From contig NW_019173954.1 of assembly GCF_001642475.1 (NCBI RefSeq), forward strand, positions 291,093 to 355,092: a DNA stretch of 64,000 bases, read 5' to 3'. The notes below the pieces were generated by a model. It searched no databases. It saw only the letters and a program-made list of their open reading frames with translations, and was not told the origin of the DNA. The position numbers and the translations under genes are program-made. Shown here in pieces: positions 57,080 to 64,000 of the stretch (positions within the stretch are counted from its first letter, which is position 1; every line of letters starts with the position of its first letter). Source of the DNA: Fonsecaea monophora. Its lineage: Eukaryota > Ascomycota > Eurotiomycetes > Chaetothyriales > Herpotrichiellaceae.

Positions 57080-58582
57080 TTAGGAAATCAGGGACGGGGA
57101 ACTATGAGCCCCTCTGCCCTTTGGCTGACCGACAAGAGCATCCCGCATCAAGAGTTCACTCAAACAGCTCCGCATCCCCATGAATCCATCCTCGACCGTC
57201 CCATGAGCAAAGTTAAACAGCCACCGACAGAGTTGGTCTTGTGTTGAAGACCTTGCCCGATGCAAAACTTTGAGGATTTCAATGGTTTGCCAATTGCTCT
57301 TTGCGTTCCCTACCCGTGAGGACACAATCGCCCACGAGAAATCAGGCAGTGCTCGGTGCGGCAGACTGTGAAATTGACATTCGAGAGTCTGGAGGGTATC
57401 TTGGTACTGTCCAGGAATTATTCTCGAATGCCACCGCGTCAAACTGAGCCACACTAGGACAAATAGCTTGTGACAATGGTTGCATATCCCAGTAGTCCCA
57501 GCGATAAGCCGTGCAAGTTCGTCCAGTAGGGGCTCGGGATCTTTCTGGGAGGACCCGGGGTCGTGCTGCAGAGCCCAGGCCTCCATCTGCGTGAACAGCG
57601 AGACCACCCGATCAATCTCGGCGTGCCAACCAAGGAGGGACTCGCTGCCATGACTGCTTTCCCTGTGGTCGTCGAGATATGAAGCAAGTCGAAGGCTCGT
57701 CATGATCAAGGCCATCCTGACATATTGTTCGACATGTGTAGTAAGGGCAAGCTTGTCCCAGCCTCCAGCATGCGAAACAAAGTCCCTCAGACCGGCCGAA
57801 TGAGGTCCAATTGTCATAACTGACCCCTTGTCATCCCCTCGGTACTGGTGCAGATACCCATGCAGCAGAGCAATGATGCCAGATAATACCTCCTCGCCAT
57901 GCCTCGTATGTGGATCAGATATGAGTGTCGCCAAACGCTGTATTGAGGCCTGACGCCAGAAAATGGTCCGCTGACTGGTTGTAATGCCCTGGACCGTATC
58001 GATGTAAGCACTTACCCGCTCGAGAAGGTTGAGAAGCTTTACAGGATATGAAAAGCTCCATGAAAGGCCGAGAGCCACTACGCATGACTTGCCCCAGTGA
58101 GATGATATGGTGTCTGTGTTCAAAGCCAGAGTTTGTGCAAATTTGAGCAGATTCCCGGCATGATTGTTCAACGTTCTTGATAGACTGTCAAAGGGGTCAA
58201 AATCAAGAAGAAGGATGCTTGATAATGGCGCAGGACTGAGCGAGGTGCACAATGTAGAATTCTCTTCGATCTTGAGAGCATTCTCGAGGGATCTCGCTTC
58301 CTTCGTCACTGCAATATACTGCGAGTCACCCGATGCCGCGGGAGCTCTGTCATCAAGCGTATCGTACTTTGTACAGCACCTCAAATCTGCCATCATATCA
58401 GAATCCCGCTCCGCAGAGTGGGAAGACGCGTGGTTCAAGCGCTTGAGCCGACGCGATCTTTTCTGGGTATGGGTGTTGATCAGTTTCCGGCGATGCTTAC
58501 TCCCAGCCTGGTCAATCCAGAACAGTTCAACTGGAGCAGGGAGTTGTTGAGTTTCGATCTTGAGAACGACATTGGGAGTCAT
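57080..58582 (-). CDS. Fungal-specific TF_2-type regulator lacking a zinc cluster, 500 aa
   Basis: Predicted nuclear regulator of the Fungal_trans_2/DUF3468 type. The start is the ATG at 58582 (MTPNVVLKIETQ). The N-terminus has ELFWIDQAGSKHRRKLINTHTQKRSRRLKRL, matching the short basic box that often opens C6-less members of this group. No Cys6 cluster precedes it. The remainder is helical: DPFDSLSRTLNNHAGNLLKF, then the long middle domain (QRLATLISDPHTRHGEEVLS, GLRDFVSHAGGWDKL) and a complete C-terminal region. The gene is a single exon. DNA contact, if any, would depend on the basic box or a partner. A related gene lies 3.7 kb downstream at the right edge. Confidence 0.75.
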   Translation of the reverse strand: MTPNVVLKIETQQLPAPVELFWIDQAGSKHRRKLINTHTQKRSRRLKRLNHASSHSAERDSDMMADLRCCTKYDTLDDRAPAASGDSQYIAVTKEARSLENALKIEENSTLCTSLSPAPLSSILLLDFDPFDSLSRTLNNHAGNLLKFAQTLALNTDTISSHWGKSCVVALGLSWSFSYPVKLLNLLERVSAYIDTVQGITTSQRTIFWRQASIQRLATLISDPHTRHGEEVLSGIIALLHGYLHQYRGDDKGSVMTIGPHSAGLRDFVSHAGGWDKLALTTHVEQYVRMALIMTSLRLASYLDDHRESSHGSESLLGWHAEIDRVVSLFTQMEAWALQHDPGSSQKDPEPLLDELARLIAGTTGICNHCHKLFVLVWLSLTRWHSRIIPGQYQDTLQTLECQFHSLPHRALPDFSWAIVSSRVGNAKSNWQTIEILKVLHRARSSTQDQLCRWLFNFAHGTVEDGFMGMRSCLSELLMRDALVGQPKGRGAHSSPSLIS

Positions 58583-59500
58583 TGCCCAAGGTTTCACTGG
58601 CACAGTTCGCAGATGAAGTATCTCGCACAAGGCACGAGCAATAAGTTTTGTTCCCGATATCGTGCAGCTGGGCAGGATGCAGACTTCTACCAGAAGTTGC
58701 AGAGAGGAGTTTTGTAGTCGCTCAAGGAGAAAACATAGGACGGAATTGTATTTCTTCAAGCAACCCCGAGAAGCTGGTTACAGGGCAGAGCTCATTGGTC
58801 AGACATGCCACATTAGGGTGTGCCACTCGTGTAAAATGATAGCCAAGGCCATGCCACAGCTTGTGCAACAGGAGAGACGGCACGGCTGCAGGAGGCGAAA
58901 CGAAGCCCTCATTGGTAAGCAGCTGACTTGAGAGTGCCGCCTCCTGAAAGATAGGACAGCGACGTGGCATTAACCCCGTCGTCAGACCGAGTGTCAAGAC
59001 ACGAGGTTCTTGGCTGCATTTCCTGCCTCAGATCTGAGAGGCCGAGACACCATGACAAATAGTGCGAAATCGCTGCAGACATCTTCGTAACTAGTAATCT
59101 TCTGAGATCGGCAAGAACCATCACAAATGGAACACTGTCGCTATCCAAGGCATCTAGATCCAGCCTTTGGCTCATTGAATGTAGGTCTTACCTTTATACA
59201 CCTGACGGTACGAAGCCTCGGAATGTCGTATCCAGCCGCGTCGGATTGGACTGTTTGGGTTGGCAGCGAAACACCCCATACTCATCTGAACGCATCGAGT
59301 CTCTGTGCATAGCCATCACCGACGCAGTAAATTGATTGGTTCTTTCCCTCCCATGATGGATCTTTGCTGCCGAGTCATGTCCTTGGACTAGCAAGCGAAA
59401 GTCCAGGGCTGACAAAGTCGAAACGACAAAATCGCATTGTTCGGACACCCTGCTGTCAGGGGAATGATCTTAGCTGCCGGAAGACGAGTGTAGCCGCTGC
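58583..59500. other. Intergenic, 918 bp
   Basis: TF promoter (left) and ZPR1 3' UTR (right); both genes on the minus strand. No supported coding sequence. Confidence 0.5.
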
Positions 59501-60880
59501 TCATGGTTGTTGGCTTTCCTTCTCATATCCCTCGGTTTTCATATCTTTCAGGCCTAGCTCCTCCATTTCCTCGTCCGTTCGCTCGTACTCCTCGACCTTG
59601 ACCTGTGGATCTTTGCCGGGATCCGCATTCAATTGTACAAATGAATTTGCCAGAGGATCCTCGAGGGTAATGGAAAAGGGAAATTTGGCTGCGATCGCGG
59701 CGTCGAGTTTGGCGAAAAAGTTGTCCCACCTCGACCGTGTGTCTGTTGTCATTGAATCTCCTCCCGCAAGGTCTGCATCTCCAACGTCAAAAATTTGACT
59801 ATGAAGCTGATCACGCACTTGGGTGAGAAGCCCCTCGACAGTAGTGAAACGGCCTCCAAGCGTGCCGGGTTGGACTTCCAACCCGAGATCCTGACTTTTT
59901 AGAACGCAGGACTCTGATTTTAAGATATCCCTGGACATGTCCTCGATCGTCTTGACGTCCAGTGTGATGCGTTTTCCTTTATCTGGTATTGCACCGCCAG
60001 TTTTGACATCACTGGTCCTGAAGCCACAGTGTTCACAGACCGTCGCCATGATGATAACCTCCTTGAAATGCGGGATGTTGGTCTTTTTCATGTTGACCGT
60101 GCAGGGCTTTCCACAAGCAGGGCACTCGGCGTGTAGTTCGTAAACTTCATTATCAACAATATCGACGCCTTCCATCCCACCGTTGTCTTGTGTTTCCTCA
60201 TCATCCACCACCAGACCCAGCTGCACATTCTGTTCGTGGCTTCGGAGATAGTCAGTCCGAGAATATTTCGAGCCCTTGTCGTCTGGAGAAGGCTCGATAA
60301 ACGAGTTTCCCGAGATATCGTCGACTGAAACAGTGAACGGGAAACTGTTGCCTTGTAGCATACTGCCCAGCTTTTGAATGACTGTTTCTAAGGAGTCGTA
60401 GAGCGCAGGATTCACCTCCTTCCTAGCAGGTTGATCACTCTCCAAATCCGTTTTGATCTTCGTGATCATGCCTTCGAGGTTCGTGAATTGGCCTGGAGCA
60501 GGCGGCGTCTCGAGACCCAGATCTTCAATGCGGAAAACGCCCGTATCGCCGCGAACAATCTGTCTCTGAAAGTCGGCCATGTTGTCCAACCTGAAAATAA
60601 ACTTTGCTCCCTTCTCTTGGATTTGTCCAGCGCTTTTGACAGTGTTGTTCCTCCAGCCGCAGTGATCGCAGGAGAAAGACTCGAGAAGGATCTCTTTGAA
60701 ATACGGGATTTTGATGGGAAGGATTCTTGTTATGCCCTGAGGGAGTTAGCCTGCTTCTCCGAACTATCATATTTGTATGCGTACCTCATCGCGACAATTC
60801 ATGCATAGACTCTCGATCTCGTAGACACCAGTCTCATTGGGGTCGGCATGAACAACTGTGGGTGTTTCGGAATCTGCCAT
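59501..60880 (-). CDS. zpr1: Zinc-finger protein ZPR1, 443 aa, two exons
   Basis: ZPR1 binds eEF1A and acts as its dedicated folding chaperone; it moves between cytosol and nucleus. Exons are 60785-60880 and 59501-60736 with a 48-bp intron (GTACGC...CCTCAG, phase 0). The intron lies inside the first zinc finger: CMNCRDE|GITRILPIKIPYFKEILL followed by SFSCDHCGWRNN. The second half repeats the module: CPACGKPCTVNMKKTNIPHF, then CEHCGFRTSDVK. Each C4 finger is followed by an A/B domain (RGDTGVFRIEDLGLE, KSESCVLKSQDLGLEVQPG), so the tandem ZF-A-B architecture is complete. Start ATG at 60880 gives MADSETPTVVHADPNETG. Confidence 0.96.
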
Positions 60881-61178
60881 GTTGTTGATGGAATGTGTGT
60901 TTCGGTATGTATGCAAGTATAGGTGAGTGTCACAATCTCTAACTTCGCAAAGGTTGTTCTGTTTCTCGCAGTCCGCTGCCTTCTTAAGGCGAGGGGGAAA
61001 AAGACTTCAGAATCTTTTCGAGGGACCCAGAACGATCGACGTATGCCAAGGAAAACGAGGGGCACTAATGCAAGGCCCACGAGTTTTTTGCCTCCGAAGT
61101 CCGGAGCCTTGCCCAGCCACGCAGCCTCGTGGCAAGCTTTGGTTGTGCTTGTGCGGCTCTTGTCCATATACCCGTCCA
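60881..61178. other. Tandem intergenic gap, 298 bp
   Basis: ZPR1 promoter and the 3' end of the Rpr2-like gene. No other feature. Confidence 0.5.
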
Positions 61179-61751
61179 TCATTTTTTCATTAGGTCCATC
61201 AAGTTGAGGCCAGGTGTGCTTTTGGACTGCATGCTTTTATTAAGAAGCGCCTGTAGCCCTTCGCGGCCTTTTCGTGCTTTTGCCCTTTTCTTGCTAGACG
61301 ACTTGATGGGCTTTTCCAGAACCGGATCAGTTGATTCAGTAACTACCGCCTCAGAGCGCTCGACAGGTACGTCGAGAGGTTGCTGACTCTCCTCCATATG
61401 AGTGGATTTCAGTGTGGCGATATCTCTAGTGATGTGGTAACACAATGAGCATCGCCTAGATCGTACTATTTGCCGGGAGGTTGTCATCCGCGAATTACTC
61501 TTCCTGCTGGTCTTCCTGTTGGTCTTGATCTTCCTAGTTGCGATCCTTGTAGATATTGTCCAGTCTGGTAGCATCAGATTTCCACACGTCATACATGCAT
61601 CCCCTGACCTATGGGCATCATGCGATGAGGCTGCGTGATCGAGTTCTACACCTTCGCGCAAGAGCTGCCGTGATGTAGTTGGTGCGGAGAGGAAGATCAT
61701 GCGCGCCGCTTGCTGCAAATACCTCGCTCGGGCCGCTTGTGGTTCGGCCAT
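61179..61751 (-). CDS. RNase P/MRP subunit Rpr2/Rpp21/SNM1-like protein, 190 aa
   Basis: Zinc-ribbon subunit of RNase P or RNase MRP (tRNA 5' processing or rRNA processing). The domain starts with ARARYLQQAARMIFLSA, the RxxYL helix pattern of the family. Its C4 ribbon is CMTCGNLMLPDW and CSLCYHIT, separated by about 45 Lys/Arg/Ser/Thr-rich residues (KIKTNRKTSRKSN). The C-terminus is a disordered tail with KKRAKARKGREGLQALLNKS. The hydrophobic spacing between the zinc half-sites fits Rpr2/Rpp21. SNM1 versus Rpr2 cannot be decided. Single exon. It is divergent from the next regulator (513 bp between starts). Confidence 0.8.
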   Translation of the reverse strand: MAEPQAARARYLQQAARMIFLSAPTTSRQLLREGVELDHAASSHDAHRSGDACMTCGNLMLPDWTISTRIATRKIKTNRKTSRKSNSRMTTSRQIVRSRRCSLCYHITRDIATLKSTHMEESQQPLDVPVERSEAVVTESTDPVLEKPIKSSSKKRAKARKGREGLQALLNKSMQSKSTPGLNLMDLMKK

Positions 61752-62264
61752 TGCACCATAGAAGGTACTAGTTATTCAGGGGGGATATGTCTTCACCTCA
61801 GTTGCTGACACCGATATAACACAAGAATCGCGTGGGTAGACTTGGACCAGAGTCAGCATGAATTTGGGCCAATACCGCAGTTCCTGTACTTGTAGCAAGA
61901 CCAATCGGGAACACATACCCCTGGTTAAATCACAACGAGATGCGGAACATAAAGAGACGAGTAACTCGTTTAAGAAATCAAGGGCGATGATATCCGAGGG
62001 AAATCTGATGCCAAGATCTGGCCCCATCCTCCGACACACAAAACTGCCCCCCACGGAAGGCTAGAACCTTTGACCGTTGGGGAACCTTGGGAACCATGGA
62101 ACCCTGGAACCCGACCCGCAGTTACATTCCCGTACCATATGATGACAGCCAACGAACAAAGACACATCTGGGTAATCCGACGACGTGCAAATGACGACCA
62201 CGACCTCACTCTGAGACTGCGACAGCTTGACACCACGCGTTTTACCGGACATACCTCCTAGCCG
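61752..62264. other. Divergent promoter region, 513 bp
   Basis: Between the Rpr2-like gene and the right-edge regulator. No supported coding sequence. Confidence 0.55.
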
Positions 62265-63983
62265 ATGAGTCCTCCTCAAAGGTACTCGTTCGTCAATGCG
62301 CGTCCCCAGACAAAGGCCGAGAAGCGGCAAACTCGGACGGCGATCCGCTCGCACATTGGACGATGGACGCAGGAGAACCAGCAAAAGATCGAGGGCACCA
62401 AGACTGCAACAGGCGCCAGTACGAGAAGCTCACCGGAATCATCGCGCACAGATTCACTCTCACCGGTCGAGCCGACTCAGTCACGATCGCAACATCCGTT
62501 GCGGGTAAGCTTGGCAAGGCCGGCTGACAACACGGACAGTTCAAGTAGCGCAAGTAATATCGATCAAGACAGCACGAGCGACGAGATTGAAGATGACACC
62601 GGGCTTGTAGTCACAGCACCAAGCCACCTTCGTCAAAGACTTTCTCCTGCTGCGCGCGGCACCGCTCGTCCCTTTATCCGTACATTGGGATCCGGAGTGC
62701 TGGACCCTTTTCAGACCTATCCATCAACATTCCCTTCGTCGTTGATATCACAATGTCATGAATATTGTAAGTTGGTCGATTCCCTCCTTGCCACATTGGC
62801 CCTTTTGGGTTGAAGAATGGAAAGTGGCTGACAGGGCCCTCGCCCGACCCAATAGCATTGCAGGTCGTGTGGCCTGGATTGACACCGCGACCCCTGAGCG
62901 GATCTGAAGCGGCCGCCATACAAGGATGGTTTCCGATGGCACTCAACGACACTGTTGCGCTGCACTCACTTCTGTTTGGGGCGCTGAGCCACAAGAGGCT
63001 AAACCTGTTAAAAGGCTCCGCCCAACCCGATGACCCTGCCGTGGTTCATCTGGAAATGGACATGCGACGCTGCGAGGCCGAGTCAATCTCCCTGATCAAT
63101 AAAGCACTCCGTGATTCCAAGAATGTTATAACAGATGCAGTAATAGTTTCGGTCCTTGCGATGGCGACAAACGCCTGGGACTCGACCCTGCAGCGCTTCC
63201 AGACCCAGCCTGTAACTCAGCCAATATTCGATCCTTTATTGAAAAGTCTTCAGTGGCTGGACGTCTATGGACTCCTCAGCGCCCATCCTGTCCATGCAGC
63301 TGGCCTCGTTCAACTGATTGCGTTGAGGGGTGGCTTAAACAATATTCAGACCACTGGTCTCGCGGCTATCATATCATAGTAAGTTCGCCTTTCGCAGATC
63401 ATTTGTCTTCGACTTTCGCAGCTGACCGTTGGATTTCCCATGCTACTGTAGCTCCGGAGTTATCCAAGCAAGCAGGACGTTAACGCAACCAGTGTTTCCC
63501 TTTGTACCGCTGGCGGATGATGGCGACCGAACCGCAACGCTCTGGGGGATGCTGGGCACATGCCCAAACGAGCTTAGGGACGAATTCACCTATAGTAGTC
63601 TGTTTGATCTGGGTCTCACGACTGAGCTCGCTGTGGTGTGGGTCGCTATGCAACGATACGAACACGGGGTTGAAAGATTTGTCGACGGTGCACTCCCAGA
63701 TTTGGATCTCGCACGGTTGTGCGACCGGCGCAACCTCATCCAACATACCCTTTTATCCCTTCCATCACATGCGGACTTACCATCTGCCACTCGACCACGA
63801 CCCATCTACGAACCGACCCGCCTTGCCATGCTAATATACGCCCTCACCGTGATCTTCCCACTTCCAGCTCAGACTGCCCCAATCCCCATCTTAGTTCGAC
63901 AACTCAAATCTGCACTCCGAGAGTCCGACATGCGCTCTATCTCATCATCACATCAAGCCGAGCGTCTTTTGATGTGGATTTAG
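62265..63983 (+). CDS. Fungal TF_2-type regulator without zinc cluster, probably continuing past the right edge
   Basis: Exons are 62265-62766, 62835-63378 and 63452-63982/63983, with introns of 68 and 73 bp (GTAAGT donors), all in phase (525 aa to the in-frame stop). The protein opens with MSPPQRYSFVNARPQTKAEK and RQTRTAIRSHIGRWTQ, the short basic box typical of C6-less fungal regulators, then a Ser/Thr-rich linker (SSSASNIDQDSTSDEIEDD). DPFQTYPSTFPSSLISQCHEY begins the helical TF_2 domain. The reading stops at TAG 63981-63983 after ERLLMWI, where family members usually run on for about 100 residues. A candidate donor (TA|GTATTG) overlaps that stop, so the gene likely continues outside the window. 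Confidence 0.75.
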
Positions 63984-64000
63984 TATTGGTGGTGCCGCCG

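Overview
The window is eukaryotic nuclear DNA from a filamentous ascomycete (Pezizomycotina). The evidence is dense protein-coding genes on both strands, short spliceosomal introns (mostly 45-117 bp, GT...AG, with CTAAC/CTGAC-like branch sites), and single-copy orthologues of yeast housekeeping factors (RRN3, UTP23, OST2, ROT1, SmE, MTR10, PTC7, HEM25, ZPR1). Gene style suggests Eurotiomycetes, perhaps a Chaetothyriales black yeast, but nothing in the sequence fixes the order. I saw no transposase, viral gene, CRISPR array, rRNA or convincing tRNA. Exon boundaries below come from reading splice signals and codon phase by eye.

Layout. 1-14 kb: 3' end of an unidentified gene, an intronless pyruvate decarboxylase, a vacuolar Ca2+/H+ exchanger, a TilS-type tRNA-lysidine synthase, a 2-oxoglutarate/Fe(II) oxygenase and RRN3. 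14-21.5 kb: a SIMPL-domain protein, a six-exon sugar-porter MFS transporter and a His/Pro-rich repeat protein. 23-33 kb: UTP23, a TMEM14-family protein, a seven-exon secreted, probably GPI-anchored GMC oxidoreductase, OST2, and a SET-domain protein with a signal peptide. 33-45 kb: a two-finger C2H2/fungal_trans regulator with a 3.4 kb gene-free stretch upstream, a GFA-type zinc protein, ROT1, 5-formyl-THF cyclo-ligase and SmE. 45-64 kb: MTR10, a CorA-like protein, a small Cys-rich protein with a 4-nt first coding exon, PTC7, HEM25, two regulators of the fungal TF_2 type without a visible zinc cluster, ZPR1 and an Rpr2/SNM1-type RNase P/MRP protein.

The genes do not form one pathway. Ribosome biogenesis and RNA metabolism are well represented (RRN3, UTP23, SmE, MTR10, ZPR1, Rpr2-like, TilS), as are ER biogenesis (OST2, ROT1) and mitochondrial or transport functions (HEM25, PTC7, exchanger, MFS, CorA). 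Several neighbours are divergent and may share promoters (exchanger/TilS, ROT1/cyclo-ligase, SmE/MTR10, CorA/Cys-rich protein, Rpr2-like/TF). There is no biosynthetic cluster. The points most worth checking are an intron-like in-frame insert in the decarboxylase, three TCACGTG sites before TilS, a hairpin-rich interval at 22.3-22.8 kb, the lumenal or secreted SET protein, the HP-repeat protein, and the unresolved exon models of the exchanger, the CorA-like gene and the right-edge regulator.
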